A stretch of DNA of 64,000 nucleotides from Dermatemys mawii. Its lineage: Eukaryota; Chordata; Testudines; Dermatemydidae. Shown here one piece after another: positions 24,095-36,600 of this stretch. Both the position numbers and the translations under genes were made by a program. The stretch lies in the NCBI GenBank assembly GCA_007922305.1, contig ML677334.1:55292720-55356719 (forward strand), given 5' to 3'. The notes below the pieces were generated by a model. The model saw nothing but the letters and a program-made list of their open reading frames with translations, was not told the origin of the DNA and made no database searches. Positions within the stretch are counted from its first letter, which is position 1. Each line of letters begins with the position of its first letter.

Positions 24095-24261
24095 ATAGTT
24101 GTACCACACCGCTTCCCACAGCCCCCATTGGACTAGAGCGGCGACCCATGGCTAGTGGGAGCCGCGAACAGCTGAACCTGTGGACACGGCAGGTAAACTG
24201 GCCAGGCCCACCAAGGGTGCTTACCCTGCAGGGCCACGTGCCAAGGTTGCCGATCCCTGCA
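24095..24261. mobile_element. hAT-type element, right-end fragment
   Basis: 'cgcttcccacagcccccatt' runs to 'ccaaggttgccgatccctg', the right half of a common turtle hAT element. The left half is missing. It ends 265 bp before TAF4B exon A. Confidence 0.65.
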
Positions 24262-24526
24262 GTATTGCATTTGTTTAATGTTGCTGTCTGTGACTGTAAT
24301 AGTTAAATAATATTGCTGTCATGAAACATACATAAAGTTCAAGACAGTCAAATTAAGACCGGTCTTTGAACCTTAGTCCTTGCATTTTCTCTCTGACACG
24401 CTTTGTGGGGATATTGATATCACATTACCTCAGTTCTTTGCATGTAATATAATTTTTTAAAATTCCTTGGATATTCTTCAGTGCATTAATTCCTCTTAAC
24501 AGTCTGTTCCTTTTTCTTGCCAACAG

Positions 24527-24675
24527 GTACAGTTCTTATCAGAAGTAACAATGGTCAACTAATGTTAGTATCTCAACAAGCAATAGCTCGAGCACAGAGC
24601 CAGACACAAAATAATACAGGTGCAAGACTATCAATACCTACCAGCACACCCTCAGTCAGAATATGTACTGTACAG
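24527..24675 (+). CDS. TAF4B: TAF4B exon A (probably coding exon 2)
   Basis: The acceptor is a pyrimidine-rich tract ending caacag, and the donor is CAG/gtaaaa. The first two bases finish a codon begun in the missing exon 1, which is expected to give Gly before TVLIRSNNGQLMLVS. Forty-nine full codons follow, ending ICTVQ in phase 0. The TVLI(R/K)SN(N/S)G-LMLVS stretch matches the region just after the Pro-rich N-terminus of vertebrate TAF4B. The end of this exon has Ser/Thr/Pro character and no known domain. Confidence 0.9.
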
Positions 24676-27600
24676 GTAAAACTTCAAACAGCTCGGTTTT
24701 GCAATAGCTGTATCATATTATGTTTCTTAATGTGATGTATTTATAATTTAGTATTTGCAAACCTTGTAGAAGATTTATTAAACATTGTTTGAAAGTCTCA
24801 GTTTTTCATAAGAATGAATGTTCCTGTGTATTTTGCTTTCATACTTTAAAAACTAGGCTTGGCCAGTTTATGGATAAAAATCTAAACATCAATTTCACCA
24901 TGCACTCACAAACTGACTAAAATATTTCCATCAATAATAATCAGAATTTACAGAGAGGCAAAGTAAAAAATGCTACTCGCATTTTAGAGTTTGATTTTAA
25001 GAATATTTCTTTTGTATATTTTGACGTGGTGATGACTATGTCTTAATGGTTTATAAAGCTTTCCATTTTGGAATCTGTGTCTGTCATTAAATAACTTCCT
25101 GACTCCTTATTTTCTGACTTCTCTACCCCATAACTTCCTGCAACTGTGAAAATTTAAATTGATGAATGAAAAATTTTAAAACAATCTATTCTGTTGAATT
25201 TTTTTTAAAAAAATCTGGTTGTGCAAAGCCTATTTAAAACCTACTCCGCTACTTTGCTCTGGATTGCATACCTCACGTGATGGGAGAAGACTTTTTGTAA
25301 CAAAATTTTAAAACAATGTAATGTTTAGTTGCAACTGAACAAGCATTGATATATAGGCTCCCTTTTCCTTTCAATTGACATATTACTTAAATTAGTATTG
25401 AACTTAAAAACCCTTCCAATGAAATCCTATAAAACCTCCTAGTGTTATAATTTTTATAGCATAGCTATTAAATAATCTCTAACCGTGGATTTCAGTCTTG
25501 CTGTCCCTTTTAACCAGTGTAGTGGCCTCTGTAATTAGCTCAAATGCTGATTTTGAGAACAGAACCGTTTTGAAATGACTAGTTGTGCAGTTACTAGTTT
25601 ATATGCTCCTCCTTGATCATCTGCTTGTTCTTCCTATTTAGATTGTAACTCTCTGGGACAGGGCCATCTTCTTGTTGAATGTGTGCAGTGCCTAGCACAG
25701 TGGCACCTGTAAATGTTTCCACAATACAAATAGAGGGGTATTGCAGGGTATTCTAGGCAGACTTAGTATGTCTTCAAAACAAAGAACAACAAAAACCCAA
25801 CCCTGGAATTTTAAAAAAAACTTCTGTTTGTGTAGCACTTGCTTTTGAAAGCTAACTAGTTACATTCTGATTTTAACATTCCCTTGCAGTTTTTACAGCT
25901 AAGTTATTGTGGCAGTGGCTAACAATGGAGAAGACTCACCATTCACTATCTAAAATTAATTAAAAAAAACCAAATAAATGATACAAGGTTTGCATATGGA
26001 TTTAAAGTGGTGTGTGCACAACTGGGTGAAAGATTCCATACTCAAGGGTTTGCTGTCAAAGTGGGGAGATGTACGGAGCAGGGTCTCTTCTGCGTCTGGT
26101 ACTAATCAGTATTTTCTTTAATGACTTGAATGATGTAGTGGAGAATGTGCTTATGAAACTTGCAGATGACCCCGAACTAGGAGGGTTGCAAGCACTGTGG
26201 AGGATGGGATTAGGATTCAAAAGGACCATGACAAACTGGAGAACTGGTCTGAGACCACAAGATGAAATTCAATAAAGACAAGTGAAAAGGACTACATGTA
26301 GGAAAGGAGAATCAGATGCACAATGACAAACTGGGAAAATAACTAGCTAGGCGATAGTACTACTAAAAATGTTCTGGGATTTATAGTGGATCACAAATTG
26401 CATATATGAAACAACATGATGCAATTGTGAAAAGTTGATATTTTGGGATGTGTCAATAGCAGTGTCATGTAAGACGCAGGAGGTAACTGTCCCACTCTGT
26501 TTGGCACTATTGATGCTTCAGATGGAGGATTGTGCACAGCTTTGGGTGCCGCGCTTCAGAAAAAATGTGGACAAACCAGAGAGAGTCCAGAGGAGAGCAA
26601 CAAAAATGAAAGAAGGTGTAGATAACCTGACCTATGAGGAAAGGTTTGAAAAACTGGGCATGTTTAGTCTTAAGAAGACAGAGAGAATCTGATAAGGCTG
26701 GTATAAAGAGGACTGTGGTCCATTGTTCTCCATGTCTGAAGATGGGACAAGAAGAATTGGTTTAATCTGCAACAGGAAAGGTTTAGGTTAGCTATTAGGA
26801 AAAGCTTTTTAACTAGAAGGATAATTAATTAAGCACTGATGTAGGCTTCCAAGGGAGGATATTGTATCCATGTCTCTGGAGGTTTTTAGGAACAGGTTAG
26901 ACAAACAGCTATCGTTAATTGTCTAGATATACTTCATCCTGCCTCAGTACTTTGGGGCTGGACTAGATGACCCCTTTCGGTGATTCTGTGTATATCTGAA
27001 AATACATGGAATTTTAGTCTTAATGTATGAACCACACAAATATGGACATATCAAAATGAAGAGTAACCTGAATGATTCTCCATGATATGGTCACCGTTTG
27101 ACTATTTCTGTACTAATCAGCAAACATGCCTAAATTGTGTTGTTTACTGTACTGTATCTGCTTACCTTGTTATAACATTGGAAGATAAATAGATTTATTT
27201 ACACCTGCACACTCCTCCCCAAATTGATTTTTAAATTGTTGGATTAAATTAATGCCTTTTCAAAAATGTTTTGCATTGAGAAAGAGTAAGTGCTAGTTTA
27301 GGTAAATGTTTGTAACTTTATTAATTAGCCTAACTACTATTCTATGCCTCCTGTATCTTAAATATTCTGTCTTCTTATTTTAAAGAACGCTGGCACCCAT
27401 TTACTAAAAAAAGTAGTAGCAACTCCTGTGAAAACAGTATCTCAAGCAACAATTTCAGCTGCATCTACTGATCAAAGACCTGCTATAGTACAGGTATGTC
27501 TTTAGCTTTTTCTTAGCTGACAATGAGTTCTTTAATATTTTTTCAGATAAAAAAAAGGGTTATATAATGTTTAAAATTTATAATTTTATGTGGTTGCCCA

Positions 27601-30600
27601 AACAGTTCAGGAGAGTCTATCTAGATTAGAGAGATAAGATGGATGATTTACACAGAGCCCTGTGATATAAAGCTCAAAAGCTTTCGTCTCTTACCAACAG
27701 CAATTGATCCTATAAGAGATTCCCTCATCCACCTTGTCTCTAATATCCTGGGACCAACATGGCTACAATAACACTATATGATTGTATACAGATTGGCAGT
27801 GGCTTGTATGTACAATCTGATTTTAAATTCCATAGCTGTGTTTTTGTTTTGTGTGTTTTTAAATACACTTCCACCTAGATATTTGGATAGAGACAGCTGT
27901 CTTAGTGTAGTGTCACTATCCACAGCAGTATTGTCTCTGGGCATGCTTTCTTTTTTAAAAGAATCCCTTGTACATCAAGTCGAGCTTTCTGTACGAGGCT
28001 GGCTATCTGTTCTTAGGGAGAAAAATACTGGATAAACATTGTATAATAACAACAAACTAATCCTTTCTGTACTAATACTCTACTCCCTTTCTTCTTGGTG
28101 GCAAAGAAGCCAGGGTGGGGAAGTTGGCCTGTGGGAAGTCTGACATGTTAACCATGTTCTCATATCCCACCATGAAAAGACAGCATAAAGGAACTTGGGC
28201 TGTATTAGGTGGCTCAGAGTCCTAAGCAGGGGCATTCACCCCCACTAGCTGTGAGTTCTTGACTTGGCTGGTCATTAGGAAAGGGACTTCCTAGCCTACA
28301 GCAGTAATTAACGAGCTAACTTCTAAAGCTGTCCTCTTGCTGTCTTCAGATGCCCACATATATTGGCAACAGATCTGCTTATGACATCATAAAGAGAGGG
28401 TAAGGGGGAGAGTCTTCACCCCCCTGCAATGAGGAGGAAGCAAAGTGGCTGGGGAGAGAAATATGGTAGCCACTTCATTTTTAAATTTCCTCTTTTATTT
28501 ATACGCATAGGGAAGAATGTAAATCTTGCATCCATCAAGAAAAGATATGGGTGTTATGCGTTCCTATTTGTTCTTCAGTTTGGTCTAATATGCTGGTGAT
28601 GTCTTTAGACAGAGGTCCTCTACTGGACCTCTCTGCTCCAGATCCCACACCATTTCTGGAGGTAGGAAAATACTAGGCTAGCAGGAGGGACATGAGGTGA
28701 AGATAAATCTGTTTAATCTTACAGATTGAAGCTGCTCATTTTGGTCTTTGCAGCCCAATCCTCCATCCCTATATTTAGTTCTGTGGCTTTACATTTGGTA
28801 ACAAATCTCCCTTTGTTGCACACACTGTTTTAATTCTGCCACCTTTTTGCTGTTTGCATCTCTCAAGTTCAGTTTGTGTAGTCAATCCATTTGACTAGTT
28901 AAGGTTTTCTTCTAAATGAAATACCGGAGAAAGATGGACGCATAGTGGTCTTTTACAAAGGGATGCTTAGAGGTATTTGGTTTAAAACCCCCTCTCCCCC
29001 AAAACTCCTGGTCATCCTATGAATCTGACTAGACAAGAAAGATCACTGTCTGAAGACTGATAGGTGCTTTGTCTTGTACAGAAGCAGCCTTATAGACTTC
29101 CAGTTTTCTAAAGGACCAAAGTCTAAACACCACTGCGCTAAAAGGAAAATCATCCTGCCCTCTCTCAGAAATCCTGAATGAATAGTGTAGTATAGAGGAG
29201 TCCTGCCAACACAGGACCATTCCCCCCGGCTCCTGCTCCTGGCCATGGAGCAGCTAAGCTTGTCTTCAACTATCTTTGAGAGAGGAAAGAAGGCAGCTCA
29301 AAAGGCTTGTTCTCTAGCTATGTCCTATCAACTAACCAACCCCCGAAAAATCAGCTTGCTAGCAATCAGAAGACCATAGTCAGGAAGGTATATGTTGTGT
29401 GTGTTTTTGTTTTTTTTTTTAAAAAAAAAAGCATGGGGCCAGCACCAAAAAGAAAAGTTAACATGGAGAGGTGCAATGCAAGGCTAGTTTAGTTTAGCTT
29501 TTTCCTGTACTAAAACAGCTACTGTAGATAATAGTGTATACAAATAATAGTGTGTAAAACTATTGGCACAACATATTCTGCAATAAATATTATCAACTCA
29601 GTATTCAATCCAGTCTATAGAGTTACTGTTTTTACTCTTTGATGTTTCAGATTTTTTTTTCTTAAACCTCAAATCCCGTGCACCCCTCCCCGTCTCAGAT
29701 TGGGCAGGCTGTTTGTTTCATTCTCACTAGAAGGGATCACAAAGTTGACTATCTAATTAGCATCATGTTGGGGTACTGTCATTTCAAAACAGCAACTGCG
29801 CCACATACAAACCTTTTGCAAATATGCAGGATAGATGCCACTACTACAAGGTCTGTCATTTGTGCCTTTCTCCATTACTTGGACTAGGAACGAGCATCAT
29901 GTCAGAGTAGTGGAGAAGATTGAGAGGCAGGTGATAGTCTTATTCCCAAACCTCAGATTTTCTGGAGAAGGGGAAGGTAGACTTCCTGACCCCCTCTCTT
30001 CACTGATCTTGTCTTGACCTATAAATATATCAGAACTCACAAGAGAGTAGCTCCAAAGCAACCTTTTTTAAAAAACCCAAACATTGCAACTTGACAGTTC
30101 TATACTTTGTTTTTATCAGTCCTCTTCCCGTCCACCTGTTTCTGGGATTCTCTTGCCCAGTCGGCCTCTCAGTTGCCATAGATCTGCATAGCTGCATCCT
30201 TGGAAGAGACAGTGGTGGCAAAGATCCTGCAGAGAGCTGCTGAAGTGTACCAGCAGCAGGAAGCTAAGCTGGCATGCTTTCTTGAAACTGCTTGCCTCTT
30301 CCATATTAGGTGGATCAGCTTGTGATGGTTGGCAGTTGCCTGGAGATGTGTCCACTTGGAGCTGAGAAGAAAGAGGAACTGAAAGAGTGATCACATTTGT
30401 CATAAATTTAAATGTTAGTACTTTCCGATTCTGAAAAGTGACCTCTTAAAACAGAGCCCATATAGCACCTCGTTACCAATGTTCCCTGTAATTTTTGACA
30501 GGCCATGTGCACAAAAAAAATTCTCCTGTCCAAATCTTTGTGCTTCTGTGCTAATTTTTGTGTGCATGGTGTGTTGCCATGTGCATGGTTTAGGATCTGT

Positions 30601-33600
30601 GTACATGTGCACAAGTGCACAGCTTAGAGGGAACCGTGCTCCTTACTCAGCAGTTCTGTACTTGGTATGTATCCAGTCATACCTGCTTACTTCACTGAAG
30701 GATTAGTTTTTACTACTTTGCTCCTGTGTGCTACTGTAGAGCAAAGACAACTATAGGTGAGTGAGCTGAATTCTGTTCTTCTTAACATAGCAGCAAGCGT
30801 TAAGGTCTAAGATCTTTAAGAAAAAGCTGGAGATTGTATTGTTTTAGTTTTTGCTAGTCAGTCTTTCAGAAAGGCATCCCCTGCCCCAACATAGTCCTGG
30901 CCTGTTGTATCCTACAATGTGTAGTGTAAGCTTTATATAATCACAGCATCAGCTCACTCAAAAAAAATGTTAAAAAAAATTACCCTCCCTTTTTTTTTTT
31001 CTGGAGAGCTCACAAGCAACAAACTAAGACTGACCTTCTCCAATATTGATTGAAGAAACAGTGCTGTGATTTTTCTTCTGTTTTGACTAAATAAGATTAA
31101 TTTGCAGTTACATAAGCACATAACATTTAATGATTATCATTGCAAGTTTAATATCTGAGGCAGATGTGTTTTGATACATTTTAATGTCGTGATATGGTTT
31201 TACCCAGTACTTGGGGAAAAATACTGAGTATACTTTAGGAGTATGAAGTATGTTTGAAGTTGGGAAGGTATCAGTAAAACAAGGGTTCACATCTCTTTTC
31301 AGCCAGCAACTGCAACTAACAGTGTTATGACCGTTACTGCTGTAAAACCTCTAGGTACTGGAGTGCCTGTAAAGCTTCCGGTTACGGGACCTCCTGCACC
31401 ATCTGTCTCCCAAAAGGCAAACTCTGTCAAAGCAGAGGGCACAACAGTAGCACAACCCAACATTTCCACAGTAAGGCAAACAAGTAGTTCAAAATATCAC
31501 TTTCTCTAAGCCGCTGAGGTTCAGAGTCAGTGCAGTGTCTAAGTTTTTTTTTTTTTCCTTGACTTCCACAACCAGGAAATGCTAGAGAATGTGAAGAAAT
31601 GCAAGAATTTTCTTGCAACATTAATTAAGCTGGCATCTAGTGGACCTCAAGCCCCAGAAATGGGACAGAATGTGAAGAATCTGGTACAACATCTATTGGT
31701 AAGAACTTTTTATTCAAAATCTTCTTGTAGCAATTTAATACTTAAGGCATTCTGTACGCAAAGCACTATGCAAAGTTAGCTTATTCTTTTTACCTCCCTC
31801 TCCTCCACCATCACTATTTATTTGTTTTTTCTAATTATGCATTAAAAATTCATAAAGGTTACTTATGTTGTCAAGTCAAGCACTCTAGAGTTAAGAAATA
31901 CATGGGAAACCTGAATTCTGGCAACCTTAATTTAACCCCTTTGTGCGTATGCATTATAATACAGGCTTTAATTACATGGTCGCATGCTATTTTTTCTATG
32001 CAGAACCTTTGTCCTATTCAGTCCACAAAGTAATTTGATGGTGCTAGTATGTGGGATTGAGGGTCAAACTCAATTGGTCTCTGGTCTCCTCTGATAAGTC
32101 TCCTTGCAGTTGACTTGTAGATGACTAGCTCTTCCCCTGTGTCCTCTTGTTCTCTATTCTGTCAGTTGCATTTTCTTTAATTTTCTCTCATCTTCTGTGA
32201 CTTCTTTTGATTTACAGTTGCTCACTTTTGCTCTTCTCTTGTGGTTCCACTTCAGAAACTACGTGCCTCTGTTGGTGGCACTGTACATCTGGTTTACATA
32301 CCATTGCATCTTAACTGAATGTCACAGAAGCAGAGAAATCTAGCTTTTGATACTTTTTTATCAAGCCTACAGCCTTGTAAATATGAAGGCAGATTTGCAA
32401 TCCTACAACTTTATCCACCTACCCTCTTCTTCCTCTGCCCCAGCTTTCTTACTGGACTACAAGGCCTGCTTTCAGGTTGGAATTTACTGGGATAATTCTA
32501 CTCTTCACTTGCATCATATATACTCTTTAATATGTGCTTAAGATTTTTCTTATTCCCTCTGCACATTTATGCATTTATACTTTTTTTGCAAACAAGGATT
32601 AGGTAAATGTGAAAGAGGTGGAGGAAAATAGAAAATCTTATACTAACCTTAACTTTTTAACCTATACTTAGCTTTTCTTCTTTTTTCTTTTTTTTAAAAA
32701 AACTATTGTATCTTTGAGATAAAATGATACTTAAGACAGCACTTGCAGTAGTATGACTGGTACATCATTCTAAACATGCAACATATATTGGTAACTGGTA
32801 GGCAGGGTAGGCAATGCCCGTCCTGGTTTTCATTGATCTATGCCTAGGGCCCTACCAAATTCGTGGTCCATTTTGGTGAATTTCATGATCATGGGATTTT
32901 AAAAATTTAACGACTTCAGCTATTTTAAATCTGAAATTTTATGATGTTGTAATTGTCAAGGTCCTGACCAAAAAAGGAGTTGTAGCGACTTCCTCACAAG
33001 GTGATTGTAGGGGGAGTTGCAGTACTGCTACTCTTACTTCTGAGCCACTGCAGGTGGCAGCGCTGCCTTCAGAGCTGGGTAGCTGGAGAGCACCAGCTGC
33101 TGGTCAGAAGCTCAGCTCTGAAGACAGAGCCGCCATCAGCAGCAGCACAGAAGTAAGGGTGGCATGGTATGGTATTGGCACCCTTACTTCTACGCTGCTG
33201 CTGCTGCTGCTGAGGGGCTGCCTTCAGAGCTGGGTGCCTGGCCAACAACCACTGCTCTCCGGCTGCCTAGCTCTGAAGGCAGCGCTGCTGCCTGCAGAAA
33301 TAAGGGTGGCAATACTGCAACCCCCTCGAAATAACCTTGCGATCCCCCTGCCACTCCCTTTTGGGTTAGGACCACCAATTTGAGAAATGCTGGTCTCCCT
33401 GGTGAAATCTACATAGTATAGAGTAAAAGCACACAGAAGGCCAGGTTTCAGTCTGTGATGTGTTTATGGCCGTGAATTTCGTAGGGCCCTATCTATGCCT
33501 AAGTTCAGTGAGACAAAACTGGCAACAGAATGGGATAAAAAGATCTAAATGCTAAAACTCATTTGGTTAGTTGGCCTCTCCACTTTCAGATACCATTAGC

Positions 33601-36600
33601 CTCTGCAGAATATATAACGGAGCATTATAAGGTTTATTTTTTGTATTATGTTTTATAAAGGGTCTCAAGTATTCTTCTTTCATACACTGTATGTTTTACA
33701 GGAGAATTATGTATAATTATTGAATTATCTTCTTAATTGTGCTTTTTAAGACCTTAGAAGTTGAGTCCACCTTAATCTGTGTGTAGATAAATTACCTTTA
33801 TTTTACAGAAAATACAAAAGTATATTTTTGCACAACACCGATGGTACAAGCTGCCTGCTTGTAATGGATGTTTGAGCAGTTATTGCTGTTCGGAGCTGAC
33901 GTAAAGGAAATTAATTCTATAATACAATATTTAATTTATAATACTAGAACATCAGTTACGTTTAAAACATCACATGAATAAAAGCATTTGGGAATTCAAT
34001 AACTCCATGCTCCTTGGAATTTCCATGAATCAGGATGCTTTTTCTTGCCTTTTTAGGTAGAATTTTGAAATTACTCCTATTTATGATTGGATCAACTTCA
34101 TGTAAAAAGCTTTTCTTGTTCACTTTAGGAAGCAAAAATTGAACCAGAAGAATTTACAAAAAAGCTGTATGTTGAACTCAAGTCTTCTCCACAACCATAT
34201 CTAGTTCCTTTCCTCAAGGTAAGCTTGTGTGGTGCTTCTGAAGTTTATAGTGTACACTCTTTAAAGAATAGGTTTGTCATACAATATTAGGAGCTAATTT
34301 CAAACCCACGTTGCAAAACACTATCAAATCAAACTTGAGAAAAAGATAGTTAGCAGGAAATATACCACGATGTTGTCACTGTTAACCACTTGGTTGCTAA
34401 TGCCCTTCTTTTGATTTACATCCCACTTCCAACAACACACTGTGAACTATCGTTTTTCCTCCATTGACCCAACCAACTTTTAGTGTTTGGTTGACAACTT
34501 ACACTTGGGTTTTTTTTGTTTGGTTTTATAAAACCAAAGATCAATAGAGAGCTTTCAAAAATGAAAACAGGTCTAATAAAAAGTTAGTTGTCTAGTATTG
34601 TAGGACTTGAAATCCATGGCAGTGCTAAGAACCTGATAGTGAAATGAAGTCAGTTACTTCTGCTTCATTGTCTGAGCAGAGAGAAATGCAAAAAAACCTG
34701 AGCACAAATAGTTACAAATCAGATGAATTTGTAAAATCCTTTCACTGTTAATCTAAAGTGATGATAATAGAGCAAATTTTGTTTATAAAACTTTTTTAAA
34801 GTTGCCGTCTTATGTGTAGGGACTAGAGGACTAGTGTTTGAAAGTCTGTTTATGAAATAGCGGTGACTTTGCAGCTATAAAAAGAGTAAGCTACTTTTGT
34901 CCCTGCACACAGCTCCCACTATCTTACTGCTGTCAGGTAGAGGAATCTCTATTATAAATGAGTATCAGTAAAGTAAAGAAGCTGCAGAATCAAATTTCAG
35001 TGAAGGACACAAGTTTTGTATTAAAGAAGCCACAATGAAAATATACAAACTTTCCGTTCACTTATCAAAGTGCTTGCAGATCCAGTTTCCAGAGAGTGCA
35101 ACAATAATACTTGTAGCCAAGAAATCTAACTTGTATAAAATATACCCCCTTCTTACAGCAGTAACTTAGATCTTCCCAGAATTTATGCTTTCACTGATAA
35201 AATTGTAGAATCTGTTCTTATTATACTTGGCAGTAATTCTTGGAGAATCCTATTGCAACTGTTCAAAACTTAATATTCAGTCAAATATAGTGAGCATTGT
35301 AATCAGCTCATTGTAGAGCTGAATAAAGCCATGTATTTATTTATTTCTGATGGAAAAAGAATAAAGATACTGTCATAATATATGAAATAAATATATCCTC
35401 ACTTTAGGTGCTATCCATAGTTAAACTAAGTAAAAACCAGTTTTTAAACTATTGCACCAGGAACTGACTGACCAGGGTACTACAACCTAGGAAAAAACGT
35501 CCAGGACAACTGTAACCCCATTCAGCCAATTTGATCGAAAGCCCAATTGCTAATTTTTTATTAGCAGTGAATCATGTTCTCCCAAAGGGTTCATTCTATT
35601 ATAAGGCAAAGATCTGACTTAGGTACTAAATCCAGTGAACACCTGCACCACTCATGAAAGCAGTTGTGTATCTCTGTGTACAGCTGTACACAGAGGCACT
35701 TAGGTCCAAATCTATTGTGTGCATGAGACTTCACAGAAATGTACCTGTCTACATAGTACAGACAAAGTACAGAGCAAAGACATCAAAACCTAGGGGAAAA
35801 TAGCAAAGTGGCAGAATTGGGTTAGAGGGAATCTGAGGATTGCCAGCTGTTTATCCTGCATATTGTACTACTTTGGTTGCTGGTAATTTATCAAATATTG
35901 AGCAATACATTTTTTTTTCAGTGGCAACCCTTGAGCTCCTTGTCATAAGCTTGCCTATTTCAGCCTGGAGTCAGTCAGTACTACTGTACTCTACAGTGCT
36001 TATTGCAAAACTTAGCATTTGTGAGCTCTCAGTAATATAATCTGTCATTCTCATTTTTTCTTGAGTTTTTTATAACTTTTGCAAAGGCATTTAGGCAGAA
36101 TAAAGGCTTTCTGCAGTGAGTTTGCAGTGGGGTTGTAGCTTGTCCCATTACAGTAAAATATGCTATTACACCTATCAGGATGGCCTCCACACTGTGAACT
36201 CTAGGGTACAGATGTGGGGACTCACATGAAAAGACCCCCTAAGCTTATTTTACCAGCTTAGGTTAAGACTTCCCCAAGACACAAATTTCTCCTTTTTCTG
36301 GAACAGTGTGCTGCTACCACCAAGCGTACCCCAAGAACTAGGGGCAGGGCCACTTGGAGTGCCCCTCTTTGCGTGGATTCAAGCTGTTTCCAGTTTATCA
36401 TCTCATTTTTCAGCTGCTACCTTTGTTGTGCTTTTCAGATACAAATCTAAGGTTTTAAAATTAGATTAGAAAGAGATCACAAAGTGTAAAGTATGCCATC
36501 ACTCTTATATGAGTAACATACAAAAATGTCTTCATTGCTAATCTGTGTTACTGTTCAGTGCAGATAGCAGCAACACTGGTTAGGATAATGGTTTGTTCTC

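Larger units (their letters stand above)
24676..27385 (+). other. TAF4B: TAF4B intron A-B
   Basis: 2.7 kb, GT/AG. It holds an L2/MIR-like tail at 25638-25735 and a CR1 3' segment at 26040-26985. The remainder is AT-rich and unassigned. Confidence 0.8.
27494..31302 (+). other. TAF4B: TAF4B intron B-C
   Basis: 3.8 kb, GT/AG. Contains a dispersed repeat (27640-27778), a poly-T/poly-A junction at 29409-29430 and a hAT MITE (30477-30638). 27790-30460 has no recognised exon or element. Confidence 0.8.

Noticed and set aside
29029..30403. Cluster of short minus-strand open frames as a small gene
   Set aside because: Each is under 100 codons, frames do not connect by splice signals, and no family is recognisable.
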